Shown in pieces: positions 1 through 13,400 of a DNA stretch of 64,000 nt. Made by a program: the position numbers and the translations under genes. The stretch is taken from assembly GCA_026826555.1 (NCBI GenBank), contig JAKSZT010054308.1, forward strand, positions 3,983,930-4,047,929, read 5' to 3'. The stretch's first letter is position 1; each line of letters opens with the position of its first letter. The notes below the pieces were generated by a model. It saw only the letters and a list, made by a program, of their open reading frames with translations, made no database searches and was not told the origin of the DNA. This DNA is from Tolypeutes matacus (taxonomy: Eukaryota; Chordata; Mammalia; Cingulata; Chlamyphoridae).

Positions 1-660
1 TGGAGAAAGGGGCAAAGCACAGGGAGGAAGGTCTTCCATGGCAGGGCAGGCGTGCTTCGGGAATAAAACCACCCTCTACATAAAAGCCTCAGGGAACTAG
101 AGGCTCAAGACCGAGGCTCTGAATCTGGGAGGGAAGAGGAGGCTGCCATTGCCCCCACCAAGTCTCTCTAAAGCCACACTTGCTCCTGCCTTGTGGCTAT
201 CCTTAAGCTGCTCTCCTCCTACGACACCTTGATCACCCTTGTCTGAAGAGCCGATCACTTCCTGGATCCCATCTCTTCTGTCACAATCCTCTCCTCACCA
301 TCTCTCCCTTCTCTGGATTGGTTGCTATTTACGCTCAGTCCTCTTGAGTTTAGCCCTTGAACACACACTTTCATTACTCAAACTGGCAGGGATTATGCTT
401 GCAGCTGAGGATGCAAATAAGCAGCTCTCTCACTGTTCCCAGGCCACAAACTGGTATCCCAGCCCAGGCCACAGGCTCTTTGAGGGCACAGATCATGCCT
501 AATCCTTCCATAGAAAGCAAAAGGGTCCAGGAAAGATCAGATACTTGGCGATTTTTATCTTGCTGAGACCGTATGAGAGGATTCCCAGGCCCCATCCTGG
601 CTGACCCCCTCCCCCAACACCCTGGAACCTGACAAAGGGCAGGTGGGCAGAGTGACACAC

Positions 661-3600
661 CTGTGCACATACGATGATGAGGTCGGGGTTGGTCCGCAGC
701 CAGTCCAGGAAGACTTTAACAGCAGGAAGCAGGCCTTCAGCCATCAGGACCTGCAACTTCTCCTGGATGCTGCGCTCATTCCGACAGGAACGCCCGCTGG
801 ACTCACTCTCTTCCGACTCTGAGCACTCCTCAGAGGCTGGGGGTGGTTGAGTGGAGAGAGAACTGAGATGAGCAACTAACAGGCACTTGGCAAGACCTCA
901 GCTCTGCGTGGGAGGAACCACGCTCCACCCCCTGCCCCAGCCTAGACATTCCTACAGAATTCTGCTATCTGATTTACAGCTATTCCTTCAATCCATATTT
1001 ACAAAGTGCCTACTCTGTGCCAGAAGGCAGGGCAGACAGTCAGAGCAAAGCTGTAAGGGAGGGGAAAAAGCAAGGTCCAGCTCCTAGCTGTTGTACTCTG
1101 TAGGCTGTAACCTGGGCAGGCCACTTCACCTCTCTGAGCATCAGCTTTCTCATTTCCTTCCTTCAGTCACTCCAGAGTTCCTAAGGCCTAACCATAAGCC
1201 CGACACTGTGTTAGGTACTAGGGATACACCAAAAGACAAGACTTCTTGGTCCTGACCTCAGGAAGCTCACAAGTCTAGTTGGGGAGCCGACAAGTAAGTC
1301 AACAGACAACTTCACTAGAGTGGGAAGGGGCTGGACTAAGAGAGGTGCAGAAGGCTACAGGGGCCTATAGGACGGCAATCTAATGTAGTGTGGAGAAATC
1401 ACAGAGGAAGTGACTTTCAAGCTAAAATCTAGAGGGGAGGTAAGAATTAGCCAAATGAAAGGCTTAGGGCAAAGGAAGAAGAACGTGTTCTAGACAGAGG
1501 AAACACCCTGTACAAAAGCTTGGAGGTAAAGGACAGTGTTTAGAACAGGGATGATAATGCTTCCAGCCATGAGACTGCTGTGCAAATGGAATAAGACAAC
1601 ACCCTAAGAAAGCCAGCCTAGTGCCTGGCTGAGAATAAGCTCAACAAATGCTTGCTGCTACTGAATAGGTACTCCTTTCACAGGAAAGGGCCTCAGGAGA
1701 GAAGTCTCACTCTACTCCACCTGCCTTGGTGGGTGCAGGGTTTTTTTTTTTAGCTTCCAGGAGCCCTGGAGGGACCTGGTACGGCAGCGGGGAGGAAGCT
1801 GCAGTTGTGGTTGTCTTGTGTGGAGGAAAGCCCCAAACCCACAGGGCAGGGTGGAGTGGGAGAGGAATAAGACCCAGAAAATACCTTCAGAGCTAGGAAT
1901 GAGGAAGTGAGGAGAGGGAATTCTCAGGAAAAAAAAAAAATCCCACGGGCTACACTACAGTCAGAGGACCCAAGGTATGGCAGCAAAGGTAGAGCCGAGA
2001 GGTCACTCACAGAGAGGAGAGTGGCCTTCCTCAGGTGAGTGCCTATGACACAGAGGTGTAGACCAGAGCAAGATGATGAAGAGACCCAAATACCTGTCTC
2101 TGCAGGCTTGTCCACGTCCCCATTGACACAAGGCCTGCAGGTGGCCACGGTGGGAGATTCAGTGGAGGGCTGGAGGAGCAGGTTGCTGAAGGTGGGGGCC
2201 AGTCGGAAGCAGCGCTTGGTCTGGAACATCTGGGAGGACATGGCTTGTAGATTGCTGGCAATGCTAGCCTCACTGGGCCCCAGTGGGCCATTAAGGGAAT
2301 CGGAAGCCTCAGACCTGATCTGGGGGGGCTCCAGGGTTGGGGACCGCACCCCCTCCTCATCCTCCATATCTTCCAGGTCTGACCGGGACTCCTGGCTGTT
2401 CATTTCTGAGTCTGTCTCAGCATCAAAGGCCGTTCCTCCACCTTCAAGACTCTTGTCTGAGCCACTGTCTGAGCCCTCACTGGCCCGGGCCGAGTCATGG
2501 CTTGAGTCTGAGTCAAAGCCTTCACTCAGGTCACTGTCGTCACCGGATTTGGGAGGGTGGCGTCGGCGGCGGAGGCAAGAGAGGCGAGAGAACTTACGGC
2601 TCTTTCTGATCTCACCTGCTTGAGGTGCTGCAGGAAGATGCTCAGGATCTGGTTCCTCTTCTTTCTCTAGTGGTTCTTTGGACTCAGGTTCATCTGTGAG
2701 AAAAAGGAAGTCAGGTGGAGCCTCCGGAAAATTCAGAGCCCACAAGCTAGAGGTGCCCTCCAACCCCACCCCTCCACTGCCCTTCCCCTCCCAAGTTCCA
2801 CTTTCCTCCTCCTTGGTCCCCATGCCCCACGTCAGCCTTTCCCATCACAACTCCCTTCCCCCTCACATTCCCACACCTGTGCCATCACTCTGGAAGGCCG
2901 GGACAGGGTTCTCGCCTTCTTCCAGCTCAGCCTGCAGCCGTATATTGACATGGTTGATGAGGTGGGAGAAGAGGGCCAGAGTAAAAGCAATGGCCGCACT
3001 GTACTGCTTGGATCCTAAAGCCAGGAAGGCCAGGCATTAGGGCCCAGGGTCCTGAGGAGGAGGAGGAGCCACCAGCATGTCCAACCCCACCTCACTGTTC
3101 GCCACCCTTCCAGGGCTCCAACTACCTCTCAAAGCTTCTCCCAAAAGAAAAAAAAAAACATTCCCCAGGTCTCGGCACCACCCCCACTCCTGGAAGCTAG
3201 AATGGGCCAGCTCCCACTGCGCCCTCATAGAAGCACATCCTCTTGTTCTCCTCATGCTCCTGGCTGTGAAGCCCACACAGAGGCTCCTCCCATACCCCAA
3301 GCACCTGCAATCCAGCCCTGCTCTGCAAATACCTGCCAGAAGCATTTCCAGGACTGCCTAACTGCCCCCAAAAGCAAGATCTGAATTCTGTCTGGATTGT
3401 CAGCTAAGTTTCCCACCCTCATCTCTGCCCGGATCCCATCCAAGGGTGTGCAGGGTGGGGAGGGAGGCATGGCCAGGGAAGGGAATATGCTGCTGTCGTT
3501 GCTCATTCACCAGGAGTTCCTTTAGGGTAGGGCACCTGGCCCCTTTCTCTCCCACAGCCCAGCAGTGTCAGGGGTGTGAAGGGACAGCTAGGGGAAGGCA

Positions 3601-6600
3601 TTTTATGAATACGGAGCTGCAGAAAAGGGTAGTGAGGATCCAAGAAGTCAGCGGGGGAGAAAAGAGAAACATGGGAGGGTTACCTGCTCTCTTCAAGCTG
3701 TGCACACCCATGAGGCAGATGATGACCATCTGAAAGATGAGAAGGTCTGGGAGGAAAGCATAGCCGCCCTCATACTCCTCCTCATCCTCACTGGCCAGGC
3801 TGAGGGTGGGTGAGGAGGGCAGGTAGAAGAGGCAGAGGTTGAAGTCCTCCAGGACCGTCTGGCAAAGTGATGTCAGCTCTGAGTCCACGGAGCTGTGGAA
3901 AGGCAGGAGTAACAGGAGAGGTCAATGCCCAGGACTGGGGAAGGCAAAACAAAACAAAACAAAACAAAAACAAAACAAAACAAAAAAAAACAGTTGAGAA
4001 TACAGGATTCAGAGAGTAGACTGAAAAATCCTGCAGGGGAGACTTCCAAGAGAGCAGCAGGGCGAAGGAAGCATTGGACAGATTGCCAAAGCAGACAAGT
4101 TGACATGGGAAGGGCAGACACTCGTGGAAAGGATGAAGGCAGGCTTCCCATTCAGCCACTCCTTCATTCAAAATCTACTTAGCTATGAATATCCTCACTG
4201 TCCTGATTTTGTGATAATCAGGGTAGGCTAAACATTCGTTATATTAGAAACCATGCATGTGTCCCCAGACCTAGTTTTTCTCCCTAGGTCTGGTTTTTAG
4301 AATGCTGGCAATAAACTAAGCCTGATTTATTATATGACCATCTTGTATGGGAAAAGACTATAACTCTAAGTATCTTTGGTCAACCTTAAGAGATATAGCA
4401 AGGAGGCGGATGTGGCTCAAATGGCTGATGTCCATCTCTCACATGGAGGGACCTGGGTTCGATCCCGGAACCTCCCAGTCAAAACAAAAAGAAAAGAAAA
4501 ATATAGAAGGCATGAGGTTCCCCCTGAGTTTCCTTATGTTTGTCTCTTGCATGTAAGCTTATCACACTTGTTTCTTTTTCCTAGTAAGTGTATTTGATTA
4601 TTTTATGGACTAAATGTTCATGGAGGATTTGGATCACAGAAGGGTTACAATGGGTACTGCGGGGGATTATTGGGGGGAGGGTGTCTGGGGGGGTTTCGTG
4701 GGGATTGGTTCAACCGAATATACATGAAAGATATACAAAATCATTCAAAGGATCGGGGGATGGGGCAGGGTCACGATGGGTGGATAATCACACAATAAAT
4801 GAGGGAATCTGAATTCCTAGCCTGGAGAGCTCTGCCACAATCTCCAAGGGAGCAGCAATAGTCCTCTGAGTGTAGGGACAGTGCCTGTCAAAATAGGATG
4901 ACCCACTGATGTTTTTGTTTTGTTTTGTTTTGTTTTTTTATTGATGACCACCCTTGTGAGTCTTTGCTCTTGTAAATGAGACTTAGCCTGCAGTTGTGGG
5001 GTGCCTAAGGGTTGCCACCTGAGAGCCTCCTTGTTGCTCAAATGTGGCCTCTCTCTAAGCCAAACTCAGCATATGATTGCATTACCTTCCCCCCAACGTG
5101 GGACATGACTCACGGGGATGAGCCTCCCTGGCAACGAGGGATTAATACCAAGTGCCAACTGGCAGCTTTATGCAGTGGCAGTATTGTAGCCAATGAGGTT
5201 TATCCGAGGCACGATTATTGCTAATTGAAAACTTTTCCCAAGTGCCAACTGGCAACACAACTGGAAAAAGACCTTGAATAAAAGGGGGAAATGGTAAAGA
5301 CAAATGAGTTCAAGTGGCTAAGAGACTTCAAAGAGAGTCGGGAGGTCATCCCAGAGGTAACTCTTACACACACCGAGCTCATAGAACATCTAAGTGCCTA
5401 TCACCTCACTCAGTGGGGTTCCTGAGAGCTCCGGAGACACCCTGGTCTTATATAAGGGGGGATAGCCCCAGAGACTGATGCCTTATCAGTGGGTTCTATT
5501 TTGTAATCTGTGCTCCTGAGAGTGACAGAATTAGACTCAAATAAGTCCTCCCTGCACTTGGTTCACCAGTCCCTTCTATTCAAACCTACATGTGATGCTG
5601 GAGTTTCTTAGGTATACTTCCAGAGACTGGAGCCTCCCGCCTACCTATGTGCCAGGTGTGCATGAAATCTAGGTGGAGCTGCAACTCCTACCCTACAGCT
5701 CAATGGACTCATCCAAGTCACCTGGTGAGGAGACAACGATGGGAAATGGCCATCCCAGGGAATGGAGAGGGCCTGCATCTGCAGGCAGGATCATCCCACC
5801 CACCATATCCATGGGATATAAGCCCTCTCTCACTTGGAGTTGGAGTGGACATCACCATCCCAGTCGCCTCTGGATTGGGGGAAGAACTATGGACTAGAGT
5901 GTACTTGATGGTATTCTCTTGCTCACATATGGTGATTCTTGCAATGCAAGAAATTATAACAATGAGGTGGAGCCAGTGGCCACTTGACAGTTTTTGGGTA
6001 GGGAGGGGATGAGCAGTTGAAATACAGGGGCTTCTTTGGGAGTTGGAGGTTGTCCTGAGTACTGTTGTGGCAATGGATGTAGGCCATTTTAAATCAGCAC
6101 ACACCACTCAGAACTGAGTGGGAGAGAGTGTGGTCTACAGTGTGAACTGTGGTCTATGGTTGGTGGCAAGGCTCCAGGATGTGTAAGTTCATTGAGGTTG
6201 GTGGGCCACACTGTGGGAGATGTTTGTGTGGGATGTGGTGGGAGGTGTGGGAGGTGGGCAACATGGGAATCCCAGTGGGTTCCGTGTAATATTTTAGGTA
6301 ATCTAAGCACCTCTTAAAATATATGTGTATATATATATATATAAATAACATTTTTGTAAGCAAATACACATATATGCATATATATTTATATATCATTTTG
6401 CAAATGTTTGTATGTATTGTGAGAATTTTGATTTTTTACCCATAATAAAAAAAAAAAAAAAAAAAAAGAAGGCATGAGGGCGCGCTGTCAGGCCCCACTG
6501 AGCCATGCAGCAAGATGATTACGTAACAGGAGAGTGATACAAGGGAGAGCCAAGACAAGATGCGCCGAAAAATCAGGAACTAAGGTGGCGCAGGCATTAG

Positions 6601-9600
6601 GACACCCCTCTCCCACATCGGAGGTTCCCAGGATCGAATCCCAGTGAAGATAGGAGGTGAAGGATGAGAAGAGAGGGCAGGAAACAGACCCGGAGAACTG
6701 CCCAGTGAATGGACACAAAAACAGCAAAAACAAGGGGTAAAAATGGATAAAAGTAAGTAAATAAATAAATAAATCTTAAAAAAAAAAAAAAAAAAAAAAG
6801 TTTATGTACTTCCAGCTATTGTGGAAATAACAGGTCTTCTCCCACTATAAATAAGTGCCTCTGGGTAGGGGGACCCATTCGGTGCCGGAGGATGCGCTGC
6901 CTGGAGAAAGGCGATGGGCTCCCCCAGCCCCTTGGGTAGAAGAGTGAGGGATGCCAAGAAAGGACTAACTGGGCAAGGAATTTCCAACTGAGAGGCAGGA
7001 TTCATCAGTCCACTCCCTTCCCTTCTAGTCCCCCACAGTAAAGAAGCTGTTCTGGATGGGGCTCACAGAACACAGTTGTCACTCATGTTCACTTCCTCTT
7101 ACCTGCTTTTGGGTTGCAGGAGGCTCTGCAGATACATAAAGTTGACCAGCAACCTCTTAATGTCTTTACCTCTGAAATGAAAGGAGCTCATGGTAAACGT
7201 CAATGTCCAATGGCCCCAGAGTCCCTGCAGAAAAACCCGTCTCTTCCCAGGCCCCACGCACCGCTTCTTGCTGGGAGAGAGTTTCCGAGTCTCACACTTT
7301 TTCAGCTGGTGATACATTTTCGCTGCCTTGTCATACAGACGCTTGAGGTTCCCATAGGCCCCCTCAAAGGACACTTCTGACTGGATGCTGAAGGAGATAC
7401 AGAGGTAAGCTGTTGAGTCTTGGCAAGGGAAGAGGTGGAGAGGGGAAAGGTCACTTGACGGGGCTTCAGGGAACAGTGTTACTAGTAAAGACAGGTTGTC
7501 CCATGTCCAAACTCAGTATGAAAAGACTCGTGAGCTTTCTTTTCTAATAAAACACACACACAAAATCCTTCCGGAACAATGAGAGTGAAGATGATGTCTT
7601 AATCTCCTCTCCATGTATAAATGGGATAATTAATCCTACTCTGTTACAAACTTAGTTACTATCTCTGAAATACATTATCCTTCATTTGTTTAAGCATAGA
7701 ACACTTTCTAATAGATAGAATAAGCATTTACTGTGTGCAAAGATATTACCTGCACTATTTCAGTTAGTCTTCACAATACTCATTCAAACGCAAATATGTA
7801 CTAAGTACTCGCTGTGTGTCAGGCACCATATAATACTGTTCACATTTACAGGTGAAGAACTGTATCTCAGAGAACAAGTCTCTGGCCCAAGGTCATAGAG
7901 CTAATACATACATAGTAGAGTTAAGTTTCCATCCCAGTTCGTCTCATTCTAAAAAGTATGACCTGGGGGGCAGCTGTGGCTCGGTCGGTGGGGCTCCCGT
8001 TTGCCATGTGGGAGGCCCCGGGTTCGGTCCCCGGGGCCTCCTGGTGGAGGCGGGCCCGCCCGCACGGCGTGGTTGGCTGACCCGGCGAGCGCAGGCAGCA
8101 AGGGGGCGATAAATGAATAAATAAATAAAATCTTTTAAAAAAATAAAAATAAAAAAAAAAATAAAAAGTATGACCTTAGGGAGGCGGCTGTGGCTCAATC
8201 AGTGGGGCTCCCGTTTACCATATGGGGGGGCCCGGGTTCGGTTCCCGGGGCCTCCTGGTGGGGGCGGGCCCGCCCGCGCGGCATGGTTGGCTGACCCGGC
8301 GAGCGCGGGCAGCAGGGGGGGGATAAATGAATAAATAAATAAAATCTTTAAAAAAAAAAAAAAAGTATGACCTTAAAACTACATTACACATTGCTTTAAA
8401 TTATATAAAAAGTGCTTTGTTATTAAAAAAAACAACAACAACAACTACATTACAGGGCAGCCAGTGTAGCTCAGTGGTTGAGTGCTGGCTTCTCAACCAT
8501 ATGTGGGAAACATACGAAGTCCCAGTTTCAATTCCCAGCCCTGGCACCTCCAAAAACAAACAAATAAAAAAACTACAAAAAAAAAAAACAAAATCAACTA
8601 TATTACACACTTTTTGTCTTTTTATATCTTGTTTTTTTTTTTTTTTTTTTTAAACTTCTTAATTATGAAAAGTGAATTAGGGAAGCGGATGTGGCTCAAG
8701 TGATTGAGCTCCCGCCTACCCACATGGGAGGTCCCAGGTTCGGTTCCCAGTGCCTCCTAAAGAAAAGCAAAACACAAGCTGACGCAGTGGGCAGGCGTAG
8801 AGAGCTGATGCAATGAGATGACGCAACAAGAGACACAAGGAAAACGTATGAGAGACATAACAAAGCAGAGAGCAGAGGTGGCTCAAGCAATTAGGCGCCT
8901 CCCTCCATATCAGAGATCCCGGGTTTGGTTCCCGGAGCCTCCTAAAAAGAAGACCAATACCCAATATACAGACACAGCAAATGCAAAATAACGAAGGGGT
9001 GGGGAGAAAAAAAAAAATCTTAGGAAAAAAAAAAAAAAAGTGAATTATATCAGGATTTCATTCCTTTTTACAACTGAGTAATATTCCATTGTATGTATAT
9101 ACTACATTTGAAGTCCTGATACATACGACACATGTATGAACCTCAATGACATCATGCTGAGTGAAATAAGCCACATACAAAAGGACAAATATTATAAAAT
9201 CTCACTGATTTGAAATAATTAGAATAAGCAAACACATGGAGTCAGGATCTAGACAACAGGTTACTAGGGGATGGGGTGGGGGTAGGGAATGGGAAATTAA
9301 GGCTTAAAATGTAAGGATTCCTATTTGGGATGGTGGAAATGTTTTGGTAACGGATGGGGGTGATGGTAGCACAACACTGTGAACGTAATTAACAGCATTG
9401 AAATATATATCTGAATGAGATTAAAGGGGGAAATGTTAGATTGTACAAGATAGAATTAAAAACTTAAAATGAGAGGAATGCTAATGAGCAGGGGTTTCTT
9501 TTGAGGTGATAAAAATGTTTTAAAATTAGGTTGTCATCATGGATGAACCTGGAGGACATTATGTTGAGTGAAGCAAGCCAGACACAAAAGGACAAATACT

Positions 9601-10462
9601 GTATGAATGCATTACTATGAACCAAATATANNNNNNNNNNNNNNNNNNNNNNNNNNNNNNNNNNNNNNNNNNNNNNNNNNNNNNNNNNNNNNNNNNNNNN
9701 NNNNNNNNNNNNNNNNNNNNNNNNNNNNNNAAAAAAAAAAAATTAGGTTGTCATAATGTTTGCACTGCTCTGTAAATATACTAAAAACCACTGAATTGTA
9801 AACTTTAGAAAGGGTGATTTAAAGGCAGGTGAATTATGTTTAAATAAAACTGTTAAAAAATAAGATAAATAAAATAAAGGAAAAGAAAAGACAAAAGGGA
9901 AAAAAGAAAAGAGAAAAAAGAAAAGAAAAAATAAATTTATGGAACTACACTACACAAACAGTGAACCATAAGTTAAACCATGGACTATAGTTAATAGTAT
10001 AATTATAAAAATGTGCTATCATCAATTGCAACAAATGTGCTATCATCAATTGTAACAAATGTGCCACACCAATGCAGGTGCTAATAAAAGGATGGTAAAT
10101 GAGTATCCTGTATTTTATGCATGATTGTTATGTAAACCCACAACTTCTCTAATAAAGAAAAAATATATATCATAAAAAGAAAATTATAATAAAATAAATG
10201 TCTGTAGTGAATTCAACAGTCACAATTCTTTGATACTCCTTCCATTGAGTAGTGTGGTCTATACTCCCCTCTTCTTAAATTTTGGCAGGAATAGGGTGGG
10301 GATCTGCAACTTCTTTAATCAATATTACATGGCTAGTGACTCTGCCAGTTTCTAAGCCCTGGCCTTAAGAAGCTGGCAGCTCGGGGTCGGATGTGGCTCA
10401 ACTGGTTGGGCGTCCGTCTCCCATATGGAGGGACCCAGGTTCGATCCCAGGGACCTCCCGGT

Positions 10463-10493
<31 letters not shown>

Positions 10494-13400
10494 AAAAACA
10501 AACAAAAAAAAGAAGCTGGCAGCTTCTACTTCCAAATCTCTTGGGTCACTCCCTGTTGGTGTCTTGAGCCACCTCATAAGAAGTCTACCCTGATAGAGAC
10601 CACATGGAGAGGCCCTGAGACTACGTGGAGAGGGAGGGGCCCGAAGAGCCAACATCCCAATACTGGGGGTGAACCTGGTAATCATATTTAAGAATGAATG
10701 TAGTAAAAGACATCCTACAGAAAAGGAGAAAATAGTTGGAAACTACATTATCTGATGAGGGTTAAATATCCAGAATATATAAAGAACTCCTACAACTAAA
10801 CAACAAAAAGACAAACAACCCAATTAAAAAATGGGCAAAGAGGGAAGCGGATGTGGCTCAACCAGCTGGGTGCCCGCCTACCACATGGGAGGTCCCGGGT
10901 TCAGGTCCCAGTGCCTCTTAAAGAAGAGCAGATGCTGGGAAGCAGCTGTGGCTCAATCAGTAGGGCTCCCATTTACCATATGGGAGGCCCCGGGTTCGGT
11001 TTCCGGGGCCTCCTGGTGAAGGCAAGCCCGCCCGCACAGCGTGGTTAGCTGACCCAGCGAGCACGAGCAGCAAGGGGGGGATAAATGAATAAATAAATAA
11101 AATCTTTAAAAAAAAAAAAAAAAAGAAGAGCAGATGCTGCACCTGCCACAAACCAGCAGACACCGCAGCCCACATGGCTGAATGTGGCTCAGGCTGCTGG
11201 GCACTCACCTCCCTTGTGGGAGGTCCCGGGTTCAGTTCCTAATGCCTCCTGAGAAGGTGAGCAAATAATGAGCAGACAGATGAGGGAACCATCTGGGGGA
11301 GGGGGGAATAATAATAATAATAATAATAAAAAAACAGGCAAAGAACTTGGACATTTCTTCAAAGAAGATATACCACTGGCCAGTAAGCAAGTGAAAGGAT
11401 GCGCAACATCATAAGCCACTAGAGAAATGAAAATCAAAACCACAGCGACTCCAGGCTCAACAAGATGCCTGATGCTACAGAACAGTAATCAACTGTGCTG
11501 GATTAAAAAGTCTTGGTTCTTTTTAGTGGAGAATGGTATTGAAAAGCCAAGATCTGGGCCCTTGGTGTGCTCATTGCTATTGGAGTATCATTGTTCTCAA
11601 GCCCTCCTGGTGGGCAGGGCTAGGGAATAAACGTGCATGTGTGTATACACACACAACAGGTATTCACATCAATATTTATTTCACTGTATATCTACATGTA
11701 TTGAAAACCACTATTCACAGCAATACAAGTCCCATCCAATAGCACTGTATTCATTCTAGCTTTCTCCCTTTCCATATTTATAACTGCCTTCTCTGGATGC
11801 AAAAACCTGGCTCCAATTACCAACAATATATGTACTTACTAGTTTAGTCCCCTTGGGTAACCTGCCTCCTTCTCCAACATGGCACCTCCTTCCCTGCACA
11901 GTCATTGACACTCAATGCCAGACTGACCTTCTACAGGGATGATCTTTACATCCTGCTCAAAACATATTCACGCAAAGTGCAGAAGCCTTCCTTGCTTCTC
12001 AGTTGTCACTCTGGCACCCCCACGTGTGGATGCCCTTCTCAGTCCACTCAGGCAGCCTCTCCATGAATGAGCTCGTCACCGTGCCCAGGCCCAGACTTCC
12101 CTTGCCAGTATATCCCTCTCTGTGAACAAACAGTACTTTTTTTCGCCCTGAGTTGGCTCCCTTATTTGCTCGTTGTTTGCTCATTTTGTTATTATTATTA
12201 TTTTTTGCTCGTTGTCTGCTTGTTGTTTATTTTCTTTAAACAGGAGCCCTACTGATTGAGCCACAGCCACTTCCCCAGACAGTATTTTTAATTGCATTCA
12301 TAATGCTCTTAGTGCCAGCAAATACATCCTATGGAAATTATTCTCAACCATTTGCAGTAGTAAAAAAATTGCTATTTATTAAAACAAAAAACATGAGATG
12401 CCATTTCACACCAACTAGAATTGCTATTAAAAAAAAAAATGGGGGGGAAGCGGCTGTGGCTCAATCAGTGGGGCTCCCGTTTACCATATGGGAGGCCCCG
12501 GGTTCGGTTCCCGGGGCCTCCTGGTGGGGGCGGGCCTGCCCGCACGGCGTGGTTGGCTGACCCAGAGAGCACAGGCAGCAAGGGGGGGATAAATAAATAA
12601 ATAAATAAAATCTTAAAAAAAAAAAAAATGGGGGAAGTAGATGTGGCTCAAGCAGTTGGGTGCCTGCCTATCATGAGGGAAGTTCTGAGTTCAGTTCCCA
12701 GTACCTCCTAATGAAGACGAGGAAGACAGCTGATGTGACGGGCTGGCACGGTGAACTGATGCAACAAGATGATGCAATGAGATGACACAACGAAGAGGCA
12801 CCATGAGGAAACAACGAGAGACACAACAAGCGGGAGCGGAGGTGACTCAAGCCATTGGGTGCCTGCCTCTCTCCCTCATGGGAGGTCCTGGGTTCAGTTC
12901 CCAGTGCCTCCTAAAAAGAAGACGAGCATACAACGAACAGACATATAGAATAGACAGCGAGCGCCAATAATGGACGGGGGGAGATGGGGATATAAATAAA
13001 TAAATAAATCTTTTTTTTTTTTTTTTATTAAAAAAAAAAACAAAATGAGGGAGCAGATGTGGTTCAAGCAGCTGAGCGTCTGCTTCCCACATGGGAGGTC
13101 CCAGGTTTGGCCCCTGGTGCCTCCTTAAAACAAACAAACAAAAAAAACAAGCAACAAGCAAACAAACAAAAAAAATAACTCAGGGGAGTCGATGTGGCTC
13201 AGTGGTTGAGCACCGGCTTTCCACATACAGGTTCAATCCCCAGCCCCAGTACCTCAAAAAAAAGGAAAAATAGGTACTGGCAAGGGTGTGGAGAAATAGG
13301 AACCCTCGTACATTGTTGGTGGGGATGCAAAATGGTATGCCCACTGTGAAAAACAATTTGGAGGTTCCTCAGGGATTACCACATGACCCAACATGCACCT

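Larger units (their letters stand above)
4518..6466 (+). mobile_element. 1.95-kb retroposon with no visible coding capacity
   Basis: This unit ends in a poly(A) tail (6446-6467) and is bracketed by a perfect 13-bp duplication AGAAGGCATGAGG (4505-4517 and 6467-6479), the hallmark of LINE-mediated insertion. No frame in it is long, and I see no reverse transcriptase or endonuclease motif. Its last ~200 bp, with an AT-dinucleotide tract and the end ttttacccataataaa, recur nearly identically on the minus strand at 43471-43673, so it is a family and not a unique retrocopy. It carries a U4 snRNA insertion at 5164-5237. It could be an L1 with an unusual long 3' UTR or a non-autonomous element. Confidence 0.8.

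Noticed and set aside
2039..2623. 194-codon open frame on the plus strand
   Set aside because: It is the antisense shadow of SMG5 exon 12; the minus strand reads conserved SMG5 protein.
5164..5237. Functional U4 snRNA gene
   Set aside because: The copy lacks the 3' half, Sm site and snRNA promoter elements and has TSDs.
8179..8260. tRNA-like sequences with box A and box B at many places
   Set aside because: They are heads of SINEs with A-rich tails and TSDs, have no proper cloverleaf acceptor stem or terminator, and are not tRNA genes.
9631..9730. Biological low-complexity tract
   Set aside because: Exactly 100 N is a placeholder gap.
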